NCBI GenBank assembly: GCA_020846535.1
Contig: JADLDR010000189.1
Span: forward strand, 1 to 46,535
Direction: 5' to 3'
Length of the DNA: 46,535 bases
Origin: Armatimonadota bacterium
GTDB lineage: Bacteria > Armatimonadota > JADLDR01
Shown here in pieces: positions 1 to 7,821 of this stretch (position 1 is its first letter; every line of letters starts with the position of its first letter). The notes below the pieces were generated by a model. It was not told the DNA's origin and ran no database searches. It saw only the letters and a list, made by a program, of their open reading frames with translations. The position numbers and the translations under genes were made by a program.

Positions 1-76
1 ACTTAGGGTCCCGGACGATCCGCTGTAGATGTTCGTGTTGCTCGGGCGTCAGAGTAGCAAGGTATTGGGCAGGCAT
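1..76 (-). CDS. IS630-type transposase, N-terminal part (runs off the window edge)
   Basis: Only the first 25 codons are inside the window. Read on the minus strand from the ATG at 76-74, the protein starts MPAQYLATLTPEQHEHLQ. It resembles the opening of IS630-family transposases (a short strand, then 'LTPEQ', then a helix leading into an HTH). A good Shine-Dalgarno (aggag) lies 6 bases before the ATG, and a sigma-70-like promoter lies upstream at 114-142. The catalytic DDE part is outside the window, so family assignment rests on the N-terminus alone. It could also be a stand-alone HTH protein. Confidence 0.55.
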   Translation of the reverse strand, partial: MPAQYLATLTPEQHEHLQRIVRDPK

Positions 77-113
77 GGTCGATCTCCTGGGGGACAAGAT
101 CGTTTTCCCCTTC

Positions 114-142
114 AGGATACCTCATCGGATAGGCTTTGTCAA
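114..142 (-). promoter_or_regulatory. Sigma-70-like promoter for the transposase gene
   Basis: On the minus strand TTGACA (142-137) is followed after 17 bp by TATCCT (119-114). The -10 box lies about 38 bases before the start codon of the IS630-type gene. It is recognised by sequence only. Confidence 0.5.
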
Positions 143-451
143 TTCTACCTCGACGGAACTCTTTGCAGCAATCTGGTCAATTACCGCTCCAACCATCAGG
201 AGCCGTGGGACTGCTGCGCCTGGGGCTCTGCCCGAAACGAAGCTACCGACCGGCGGCTCGATTGCACCCGCCGGACATTTACCCTGGCGACCGGCGGAGC
301 GTTGCCCGCCCCATACCGCGACACATCGATAGAAAACAGCGAGATTATAAACCTGGCTCTCACCGTTGCCAAAGCGTTGTCATTCGATTTGAAAACAGAT
401 GGGCGGAGCCTGCCCTAATACAGGCGGCCCCTTAAGGAAAGGAGCATATCG
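143..451. other. Gene-free stretch between transposase promoter and URO-D pseudogene
   Basis: No convincing reading frame, RNA gene or repeat is seen here; the possible frames have no family resemblance and no ribosome binding site. The left boundary of the IS630-type element should lie somewhere here, but no terminal inverted repeat could be identified by eye without the other end. Confidence 0.4.
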
Positions 452-1682
452 GTGAACCAAAAGGATCGGGAGATCGTGCGGTCCCTGGCCGGGCGATGGA
501 TGGAACTGGCGAGCCTGCCGGTGATGCAGGAGCGCAAGCGCCTTTGGGCGGCGATGAAAGACCTGCGGGCCGAGCGCCCGATGGTTCTTTTCGAAACATG
601 GACTCTCGAAAACCATGTCTCCCGTGACGAACTGGAGTGCGAGGCCCCCTTCTGCGCGGGGTCGAGTGGCAGATGCGGTGGACGATCCGCCAGGCGGAGG
701 AGGTGGGAGACGATATCGTCCTGGAACCCGACTGACGTGTGGGGTAGGATATCGGGGGAACCGGCTACGGGGTGGAGGTCCCCGCCCATCACGCCCGGGG
801 CGGCGAGGGCGGCAATGTCGGCTATGCCTTAGACCACCCGATCCGCACTCCGGACGATATCGACCGTCTGGCACCGCGCCAGTGGTGGTGGACCGAGAGC
901 AGACCTGCCGGAGAGTGGAGCGGCTCCAGAAAGCCTTCGGGGATATCCTGCCGGTGGCCCTGGTAGGAACTCAGAGGCTTCACGGCGGGCTGACAGGAGA
1001 CCTCTTCCGGCTTATCGGCAACGACAGCCTCCTTGTCTGGATCTACGATGAGCCGGAAGCCATCCACCGGCTGATGGCCTACCTGCGCGACGACCGGATG
1101 GCCTATTTTCGCTTCCTGGAGGAAGAGGGCCTTCTGGGTTCCAGCAACAACTGGACATTCGTAGGCTCCGGCAGTCCTGGCTACACGACCTGCCTCCCTC
1201 AGCCCGGCGATTGCGCCATACCCCGCCTCAAGGATTTGTGGCTGGGTATGGAATCCCAGGAGACCACCTGCATCTCCCCTGCCATGTTCGAGGCGTTCTT
1301 CCTGCCCTATATGGCCGATCTCTGCGAGAAATTCGGCCTGGTCTATTACGGCTGCTGCGAACCGGCCCACGACCGCTGGGAGCGGATCGTTAAAGCCATT
1401 CCCAATGTCCGTGCCGTCTCCATCTCTCCCTGGAACGACCTGCGCCTGATCGCCGAAAAGCTGGGCCAAAACCACGTATGCTCTCGCAAACCCCGCCCCG
1501 GCCCCATCAGCGGCAGCAATCCCGGCTGGGACAGCCTAGCCCGCGATCTGGACGAAACCCTTGCGGCGGCCCGCAACTGCAACCTGGAAATCATCTTCCG
1601 CGATATCTACCGCATCGGCGGCGAGCGCCATCGCCTCAAGAAATGGGTGGATATGGTAAGGAGTCGGATCGGGGGAGAATAG
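452..1682 (+). pseudogene. Uroporphyrinogen-decarboxylase-like (URO-D superfamily) gene, broken
   Basis: Starts at GTG 452 behind a strong Shine-Dalgarno (aaggaaaggag). The opening (MNQKDREIVRSLAGRW) is in frame with 452. Homologous sequence then moves to the frame of position 652 ('LRGVEWQMRWTIRQAEEVGD'), meets in-frame stops at 733 (TGA) and 742 (TAG), resumes in that frame ('GYGVEVPAHHARGGEGGNVG'), and moves again near 885 to the frame that stays open to 1682. The last part is well preserved, with the URO-D-like pattern 'YYGCCEPAHDRW' followed by 'VSISPWNDL'. Relatives act in corrinoid or methyl-transfer-like reactions rather than heme synthesis; that is family knowledge. Either this is a true pseudogene or the assembly has several indels here. 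An intact relative lies at 33872-34969. Confidence 0.75.
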
Positions 1683-1694
1683 TAGCTTCGGATA

Positions 1695-1717
1695 GGGGCG
1701 AACCTTGTGTTCGCCCT
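1695..1717. repeat. Short palindromic intergenic repeat (GGGGC...GCCCC type), copy 1
   Basis: gggcgaac (1696-1703) pairs with gttcgccc (1709-1716) around a 5-base loop. It belongs to the same loose family as 1751-1776, 3827-3852 and 22525-22545. Confidence 0.5.
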
Positions 1718-1750
1718 TCATCATTATTGCAGTATAGACCTCACCCTGAA

Positions 1751-1776
1751 AGGGGCAGGCACACAGATTTACCCCT
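1751..1776. repeat. Short palindromic intergenic repeat, degenerate copy 2
   Basis: aggggcaggc and the later tacccct keep the layout of the copy at 3827-3852 with several mismatches. It lies between the convergent URO-D pseudogene and DUF6785 gene and could help end transcription, but there is no clear T-run. Confidence 0.4.
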
Positions 1777-1793
1777 ATTTCAGGGCTTTCCTC

Positions 1794-3758
1794 CTAAAAA
1801 AACTCGAACTGGTAAGCGGGCACTTTCCAGGTGATCCCGATGAGCGTCAAGAGCGCCCCGAAGCTGTAGTCGCCCAGCACCAGGCCCAGGAAAAAGGGGA
1901 GGGCGCGGTGATAGAAGCGCAGGCCCCCGTAGCGGAGGATCAGAAGCTTCACCAGCCAGGCGATGAAAAAGGGGAACCAGTGCCAGGTCAGGCTCGACCC
2001 GATGCAGTAGCCTAGCGGGTGAAGTGGGAAGCCCACGAACCGCCCCCGGAGGGCGGAAAGGAGGGCGATCAGGGCGGCGGCCCCGCCGATGGCCCTCCAC
2101 CGGCCCGCCTCCGCCCGGTAGCCGCTGGTGAGCGATGTCCCGAGCCAGTTGTAGGCTTCCGTGCCCGTCCAGGTGGCGAATCCCTGGCACTTCGCCAGAG
2201 CGCCCTCCCGATAGAAGAGGTGAAGGCCGATCCACATCCCGATAACGATGGAGAGCGCCATCGAAGCCAGAATGGGGAATACCAGGCAGCGCAAGCGCAG
2301 CCCGCTTTTCTGGGCCAGCACGAAGGCTTCCATCTGGTTGGGCATGATATGGCTCCGGTTGAGCCGCCAGTACCAGTGGCTGACCGCGGCGGCCCCCAGG
2401 TTGGAAGGGCTGAAGATGTTGGAGTCGAAGAGCTGGAAGAGGTTCTTGGGTTCCAGGCCACTGACCGTATGCTGGCCTCCGGCCTCCGCCCGCACCCGGG
2501 TGATACAGACTGACACCAGTAGGTAGGTCAGCATGGCGACCAGCGCCCAGTAGAAGGACATCCCGGCGGCCCACCAGAACACTAAAAAAACCGCTGCCCC
2601 GATCACCAGGCCCCAGAACGCCACCCGGTAGGACATCGGTTCTCCGGCGTCTTCCGCAGGCGAGGGATGAAACGCCAGGTGCGTCACATGGCGCAGGTAG
2701 CGCCGGTTGGTGTAGAGAAGGAACCCTCCGAAGGCGAACCAGGCCCCGATGACCTGTTCGCCCGCATAGGGAAAATCGGGCGTGCTGCCGTAGCCCGCCA
2801 TAAACCCCAGAACCGACTGCACCTTCATGAAAAGGTAGAAAAACCAGCAGGAAAACGAGACATCGAGCGGCACCAAAAAAGCCAGCCCGACCGCATAGGG
2901 ATACATGGTAATGGGCAGATCCCCTGCCGCCGACCAGGGAGGGACGGCAAAGGTATACCACCGCACCCCGACCGCGATGCGCGGCATGGAAGGAATCCAC
3001 TCGTGGAGGCCGTTGACGATGCTGATGCTGGCCGCAACCGCGAACCCTATCCAGAGGGCCGGAGAGCGAAGGGTGGATCCGGGCGAAAATTCCTCGGTCA
3101 GCGCCATCGGCAGGTGGACAATGGGGAAAGAAAGACGCGTCTGGTCTACCCAGGCTTTTCGCAGGATCACGTTCATGCAGAGCATGATCCAGCCGATGCA
3201 AAAGATAAAGAGGGACCAGAAGGCCAGGGGAGCCAGCCACATCTTCAGCACCGCCGGAGTGTAAAGCGTGCTGTCCCCTTTGAAGAAACCGTCCAGAAGG
3301 GCTTTGTCCCATACCAGAAGCCAGCGGGGAAGGTGCGGGAAGAGGGCGGTCTCCCAGCCGTTCGCCGGGCTGGCGTACCACCTGGCCCACGGCATGGTGG
3401 ACAGCAAATTGATCAAAAAATCGTGTGTGGCGATGGTGCAGGAGATCGCCAGCATGATATAAATGACCACCAGTTCCGCCCGGCTCAGCACGAGGCGGGG
3501 GGCCGCTTTGCGAAGGATCACATTCAGGCCGACCAGAGCGAACAGGTAGAAAACAGGGGTCACAAAAAGAGGGTTCAGGGTGAGCAGCACGTACCAGCGC
3601 AATTCGGCCACCATCACCCAATAGACATTCAGGGGAACAAGCAAAAGCCCGAACAACAGCGCCCTCGGTGAGATCGCCGCCTCCGGCTGGCCCGGGGCCG
3701 GCGCTCCACCCGGGAGGGAAGATGGAGATACTGCCGCCCGTCTCTGTGGAATCGTCAT
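1794..3758 (-). CDS. DUF6785/DUF6784-type multi-pass membrane protein (permease-like)
   Basis: About 654 residues with a dozen or more hydrophobic segments, for instance 'FGLLLVPLNVYWVMVAELRW' near the start and 'PVFYLFALVGLNVIL' shortly after. The pattern, including 'MPWARWYASPANGW' and 'TRVRAEAGGQHTVSGLEPKN', matches the large inner-membrane proteins annotated as DUF6785 (with a DUF6784 tail), which are common in Armatimonadota and Planctomycetota and distantly resemble oligopeptide-transporter-type permeases. No substrate is known. The start is placed at ATG 3758 because the Shine-Dalgarno (aagaggtg) fits it with 6-base spacing; a GTG at 3767 is in frame but lies inside that site. It is convergent with the URO-D pseudogene. 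Confidence 0.8.
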   Translation of the reverse strand: MTIPQRRAAVSPSSLPGGAPAPGQPEAAISPRALLFGLLLVPLNVYWVMVAELRWYVLLTLNPLFVTPVFYLFALVGLNVILRKAAPRLVLSRAELVVIYIMLAISCTIATHDFLINLLSTMPWARWYASPANGWETALFPHLPRWLLVWDKALLDGFFKGDSTLYTPAVLKMWLAPLAFWSLFIFCIGWIMLCMNVILRKAWVDQTRLSFPIVHLPMALTEEFSPGSTLRSPALWIGFAVAASISIVNGLHEWIPSMPRIAVGVRWYTFAVPPWSAAGDLPITMYPYAVGLAFLVPLDVSFSCWFFYLFMKVQSVLGFMAGYGSTPDFPYAGEQVIGAWFAFGGFLLYTNRRYLRHVTHLAFHPSPAEDAGEPMSYRVAFWGLVIGAAVFLVFWWAAGMSFYWALVAMLTYLLVSVCITRVRAEAGGQHTVSGLEPKNLFQLFDSNIFSPSNLGAAAVSHWYWRLNRSHIMPNQMEAFVLAQKSGLRLRCLVFPILASMALSIVIGMWIGLHLFYREGALAKCQGFATWTGTEAYNWLGTSLTSGYRAEAGRWRAIGGAAALIALLSALRGRFVGFPLHPLGYCIGSSLTWHWFPFFIAWLVKLLILRYGGLRFYHRALPFFLGLVLGDYSFGALLTLIGITWKVPAYQFEFF

Positions 3759-3826
3759 CCGGTTCACCTCTTAGTCGACCGGATTCTTCAAAGAGGGCGG
3801 ATTTCCTGCTGTATTTGCGAGCTTAA

Positions 3827-3852
3827 AGGGGCAGACACGCAGGTCTGCCCCT
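3827..3852. repeat. Short palindromic intergenic repeat, copy 3
   Basis: aggggcagac (3827-3836) and gtctgcccct (3843-3852) form a perfect 10-bp stem with a 6-base loop. It lies just downstream of dapF (minus strand), before the DUF6785 gene, and may form a weak terminator-like hairpin for dapF. Confidence 0.6.
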
Positions 3853-3867
3853 ACGTCTGGCTGGAAT

Positions 3868-4725
3868 CTATTCTCCCTCCTCCAGCCAGACTCCCTCGAA
3901 AACGAAGGCGGCGGGGCCGGTCATGAGAATATCGCTGCCTTCTTCCCAGGCGATGTGGAGGGTTCCTCCGGCGGAGGTGACGTCAACTTCCGGGTCGGTG
4001 AGGCCGTGGAGTCGGGCGGCGACAGCGGCGGCGCAGGCTCCGGTTCCGCAGGCCAGGGTCTCCCCGACGGCCCGCTCCCAGATGGTCAGCGCCATCTCGC
4101 GGCGGGAGCGCACCTCGCAGAAGAGAACGCTGGTGCGCTCCGGGAAGAGAGGATGGCGCTCCACCCGGGAGCCGTAACGATCCAGGTAGCCCCGCCCCTC
4201 GCCTTCCGGCACAAAAACGACGGCGTGTGCCGTCCCGGCCGAAAGGGCCGTGATTTTTAGAATTTCGCCATCCACTTCCAGAGGATAATCGATAACCCTT
4301 TCGGCATTGACCTTCATGGGAATATCGCCGGGATGGAGGCGAGGTGGGCCGAGGTTAACCCGCACGGCCTGCGCCTGCGGGCCGTCCGTCAGGAGCAGCA
4401 GGTCTTTCAGGCCCTGGGAGGTTTCGATCTTCAGGGAGGTTTGCCGGGTCAGGCCGCAGTCGTATACATATTTGCCCATGCAACGGAGGCCGTTCCCGCA
4501 GAAATCCTCCGTGCCATCCGGGTTGAACATTCTCATCCTGAAATCGGCGGCGACGGAGGGCAGAATCACCAGCAGCCCGTCCGAACCGATGCCGAAATGC
4601 CTGTCCGCCGTCCGGACAGCGATCTCGGGCCAGTCCATTTCCGGCATATCCGTTCCATCGATCACCACAAAATCATTGCCGATCCCCTGCATCTTGACAA
4701 ACGGCAGGCCGTTCTTTGCGCTCAT
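3868..4725 (-). CDS. dapF: Diaminopimelate epimerase
   Basis: Converts LL-diaminopimelate to meso-diaminopimelate in the cytoplasm, for lysine and peptidoglycan synthesis. The 285-residue length is normal. The two catalytic cysteines are visible: C76 in 'DFCGNGLRC' and C226 in 'LACGTGACAAA'. The N-terminal 'KMQGIGNDFVVID' is also typical. The substrate loop that often reads GNPH or GVPH here reads 'SAGTAHAVVFV', a mild variant. The ATG has a strong Shine-Dalgarno (gaggagg). The gene lies 19 bp downstream of the unknown coiled-coil gene on the same strand, so the two are probably cotranscribed. Confidence 0.96.
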   Translation of the reverse strand: MSAKNGLPFVKMQGIGNDFVVIDGTDMPEMDWPEIAVRTADRHFGIGSDGLLVILPSVAADFRMRMFNPDGTEDFCGNGLRCMGKYVYDCGLTRQTSLKIETSQGLKDLLLLTDGPQAQAVRVNLGPPRLHPGDIPMKVNAERVIDYPLEVDGEILKITALSAGTAHAVVFVPEGEGRGYLDRYGSRVERHPLFPERTSVLFCEVRSRREMALTIWERAVGETLACGTGACAAAVAARLHGLTDPEVDVTSAGGTLHIAWEEGSDILMTGPAAFVFEGVWLEEGE

Positions 4726-4744
4726 CGAAGCCTCCTCGAAACGC

Positions 4745-6817
4745 TCAGCAGCCTTCTGTGCTGTGGCGTGTGACCGGCTCTAAATAAAGCTCGGTCGTTT
4801 CGGCCACGCGGCGGAACCAGCCGCGGGATGGATCGACCATCAGAAACCACCAGGCCGTAGGACGGTGGTTGGTGTGAACGAGGCCCCGGGAGGTCAGGAC
4901 GGCATCGCGGATCAGCCGGGCGCGGGCGATCTCGGCTTCGGATTCCAGGGCGGCCAGGTGCTTTTCGGCCTGGATGGTCTCCGGGCTCTTGTCCAGGGCC
5001 TGGTAAGCTTTGCGCGTCTCCTCCCAATCCTGGTGGACCTTCCGGATGGCCTCCCGGCATTCGGCGACCTGCCTGTCGTAACCGGCCCGCCGCTCCTCAT
5101 GGGAGGCGACGCCTGCCTTCAGCCGGTCCACCTCTTCCCCTTCGCCGACGCCTTCCTGGGAAAGCTCCCAGAGGCGCTGGCGCAGGGGCTTGATATGCTC
5201 CCGGTAGTGGCTGCCCTTCTCCAGTTCCAGAGCGGAGACCCGGGCCTTCAGTTCGTCCTCCAGGGCGCGAAGGCGGGCGATCTCGGCTTTCATCGTCTCC
5301 GCCTGGCGGTCGATCTCCAGAACCCGGTCATGGGTGGCGATATATTCAGTCAGGCGGTGCTTCCACTGCTCCTCGTCCTGCCGGTGCAGGAAGGTCATCA
5401 GTTCCCTGGGGCTGGTGATCGATTCGAGGGTATTGAGCAGGCGATGCTGCTCCTCGATCACCGCATGCCAGCGTCCCGCGAACTCGGCGGCCTCGACCGT
5501 CTCCTGCCCGAAAGAAGAGGCCAGGTGTTCGGGAAGGCGAAAGGTCGTATCGACCGAAGCCAGCGAGTCCCAGGTGTGATAATGGAGGCGGAGAATGGGA
5601 TAAAGATCCACTCCGATGCCGTCCTCCACCATCCGGGCCAGCATCTTCTGGGTGCGGAAGACATAAGGAGAGCCGCCCTCGCTGAGCAGCATGATATACT
5701 CCCCGGTCATCATAGAGATGAAGCTGACGGCCTTGCCCACCAGGGTCACTTCAGGCCCCCGGGCCTCCTCCAGAACGGAGGCCAGGGCCGCCGCGCTGTC
5801 CACAGGAGCCTTCAGAGGGATCGAAGTGGCCGGATCGGTGTCTACCGTCACATGGGTTCGAGTGACATGGAGCGTCCCGCGCCCCCGGCCCGGGATCACC
5901 AGGTCGAACGGGATGGCCCCCGGGCCGAACCGGTCGAGGGTATACATCTCCGTCCCGCGGACGGCATGGTCGTAGGCCGCGCAGGCCATGGGCCGGGTGA
6001 CAGGGTTGAGGAAATAGTCGATAATCTTGAACCGGGGCAGGCAGCTTGTCTGTCTGTTGAAGCGAAAGACCTTCATCGATGAGGAGACTTCGATATTGCG
6101 GGCGGCGAATCCGGGCAGCGCGGAAAAGAAGCGGGGGAAAAGGTGTTCGTAAAGACAGGAAAGGGTCGCCTGAGGATACCGGGCGGCGAAATCTCCGACC
6201 CACCGGAGCAGTTCATCGGCGGTTTCCCGCGCCTTCGCCTCGGCCTCCGGGCGGGCCAGGGTGCGGGCCGTGCCCTCGAAGCCCCACCGGAGAATCTCCG
6301 TTAGGGAGGGAAGGACATCGGCCAGCCTCACCTGGTGAGAGGTCGCCTTACGGGAACCGTTGTAGGCGATGCCCCGCCAGCCCCAGGCTTCGGTGATATC
6401 ATCGATAAAGGTCTCTTTGCCCTGCGGGTAGCCTTTCACCGCCTTCTCCAGCCGGACGCCGTGCGCGGTCAGGAGGTCGCGGCTGGGAATGGTTTCGCTG
6501 CCGAAAAGCTGCGATAGCTCCCCGGCGGCCACCCACAGGTCGCGGGTGGAGCCGTCGTTATGAGGCAGGATGGGGTATGTGCAGTCGCCCGCCTCCTTGA
6601 CCGTCGTTTTGGCAAAATAGTCGGTATCGTGAACGTAGAGGTGGATCCGCCGGCCCGGGTCGCGGCCGTCGAGGAGATAACTGAGTACCGCCTTGACCGG
6701 CTCGTCCCAGAAGACGGTCTGCCCGCAGGCCACCAATCCGACCCCCGGGTAGCGGCTCCTCAATTCCTCCAGCGTTTCCTCTGTCCGGGGCAAAACGACG
6801 AGAGTTTTCGATGTCAT
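4745..6817 (-). CDS. Unknown protein, about 690 aa, with C-terminal coiled coil
   Basis: I do not recognise the family. Residues 1 to about 480 look globular and soluble, with no signal peptide or membrane segment. Roughly residues 490-640 are rich in E, K, R, L and A in heptad-like order ('EIARLRALEDELKARVSALE'), as in a long coiled coil. The last 40 residues are aromatic ('PTAWWFLMVDPSRGWFRR'). The start is taken at ATG 6817 because the promoter at 6866-6894 predicts a transcript start near 6859, leaving little room for the in-frame TTG at 6853. dapF follows after 19 bp. The presence of strong transcription and translation signals argues that the gene is real. Confidence 0.75.
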   Translation of the reverse strand: MTSKTLVVLPRTEETLEELRSRYPGVGLVACGQTVFWDEPVKAVLSYLLDGRDPGRRIHLYVHDTDYFAKTTVKEAGDCTYPILPHNDGSTRDLWVAAGELSQLFGSETIPSRDLLTAHGVRLEKAVKGYPQGKETFIDDITEAWGWRGIAYNGSRKATSHQVRLADVLPSLTEILRWGFEGTARTLARPEAEAKARETADELLRWVGDFAARYPQATLSCLYEHLFPRFFSALPGFAARNIEVSSSMKVFRFNRQTSCLPRFKIIDYFLNPVTRPMACAAYDHAVRGTEMYTLDRFGPGAIPFDLVIPGRGRGTLHVTRTHVTVDTDPATSIPLKAPVDSAAALASVLEEARGPEVTLVGKAVSFISMMTGEYIMLLSEGGSPYVFRTQKMLARMVEDGIGVDLYPILRLHYHTWDSLASVDTTFRLPEHLASSFGQETVEAAEFAGRWHAVIEEQHRLLNTLESITSPRELMTFLHRQDEEQWKHRLTEYIATHDRVLEIDRQAETMKAEIARLRALEDELKARVSALELEKGSHYREHIKPLRQRLWELSQEGVGEGEEVDRLKAGVASHEERRAGYDRQVAECREAIRKVHQDWEETRKAYQALDKSPETIQAEKHLAALESEAEIARARLIRDAVLTSRGLVHTNHRPTAWWFLMVDPSRGWFRRVAETTELYLEPVTRHSTEGC

Positions 6818-6865
6818 TGCATGTGCCTCATGGGTTTGTGTACAGCCGTACAAAATGTAATACCC

Positions 6866-6894
6866 ATTATACCACAGGTTCCGGGGATACGCAA
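6866..6894 (-). promoter_or_regulatory. Sigma-70-like promoter for the coiled-coil gene and dapF
   Basis: TTGCGT (6894-6889), 17-bp spacer, TATAAT (6871-6866) on the minus strand, about 50 bases before the ATG at 6817. Confidence 0.65.
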
Positions 6895-6913
6895 TCGATA
6901 TACGCGCAAACGG

Positions 6914-7681
6914 CTAAAGGCTGTCCAGCGACAAATTCCATCCCTCCAGGCGACTCAGGAGAGGATATTCGGTCAAATCCATTTTGAGAGGGGTCACGGA
7001 GATAAGGCCGTCCTGGATGGCTTTGACATCGGTGCCTTCATCGAGAACGTCTTCCGGCACGTTACCGCCCAGCCAGTAGTAGGTTCTGCCGTTCGGGTCC
7101 TCCCGGATCGAGATTTCGGAAGGGTAACGGCGCTCTCCCAGGCGGGTGACGGCCACGCCCCGTATCGTTTCCTGGGGGCGGTGCGGGATATTGACATTGA
7201 GCAGGCTGTGCGGGGGAAAGCCGCGCTCCAGCACTGCACGGGCGAGATGTGCCGCGAAACGGGCCGCGAAGGGATAGGCCAGATTATCCCCTCCGGAAGT
7301 GATGGAAACCGCCACGGCGGGCACTCCCAGAATGGCCCCTTCCATCGCCCCCGAGACGGTTCCCGAATAGGTGACATCCGTGCCCAGGTTGGAGCCTGCA
7401 TTGATGCCGGAAACCACCAGCCCCGGCTTCTCTTTCAGCAGCGCCCGGACCGCAAGGATCACGCAGTCGGCGGGCGTGCCGGAGGCGGCGTAGGCCGGGA
7501 TGTCGCCCATCCGGTAGCGGGCCAGCCTCAGCGGCTTGTGGAGGGTGATCGCATGGCCGCAGGCGCTCCGGGGCCGGTCCGGGGCCACCACCACCACATC
7601 GTCCAGGCTCGCCAGCGCCCTCGCCAATACCTGGATGCCTTCCGCCTGGATGCCGTCGTCATTGGTCACTAAGATGCTCAT
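6914..7681 (-). CDS. surE: 5'/3'-nucleotidase SurE
   Basis: Metal-dependent nucleoside monophosphate phosphatase of the cytoplasm, linked to stationary-phase survival. The start ATG at 7681 gives 255 residues and begins 'MSILVTNDDGIQAEG', with the family's NDDG metal-binding motif. Further family motifs are 'VVAPDRPRSACGHAIT', 'VVSGINAGSNLGTDVTYSGT' and 'LLNVNIPH'. The frame stays open 89 codons upstream, but that extension has no family match and runs antisense into the divergent outer-membrane gene. It is transcribed divergently from the barrel gene at 7822, with a 140-bp shared region. Confidence 0.95.
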   Translation of the reverse strand: MSILVTNDDGIQAEGIQVLARALASLDDVVVVAPDRPRSACGHAITLHKPLRLARYRMGDIPAYAASGTPADCVILAVRALLKEKPGLVVSGINAGSNLGTDVTYSGTVSGAMEGAILGVPAVAVSITSGGDNLAYPFAARFAAHLARAVLERGFPPHSLLNVNIPHRPQETIRGVAVTRLGERRYPSEISIREDPNGRTYYWLGGNVPEDVLDEGTDVKAIQDGLISVTPLKMDLTEYPLLSRLEGWNLSLDSL

Positions 7682-7821
7682 GATATCTTTGTCCGTTGCG
7701 ATAGGGTTTCCTTTTGGGTTCACTCCGGCAGCGGCAAATTCCTGCCTCCCTCCGCCCCCAAGGCCCACCCGATGAAACTTTCCCTGCCGCAAAACGTCTA
7801 ATAGTAAGGAGGTGATAGGCC

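Noticed and set aside
29..418. Plus-strand frame of 129 codons at the left end
   Set aside because: Composition is that of a shadow frame, there is no ribosome binding site, and the minus-strand IS630-type start and promoter explain part of it.
1780..3621. 613-codon minus-strand frame over the DUF6785 gene
   Set aside because: It is an alternative frame of the same high-GC gene; only the other frame has membrane helices, family motifs and a start signal.
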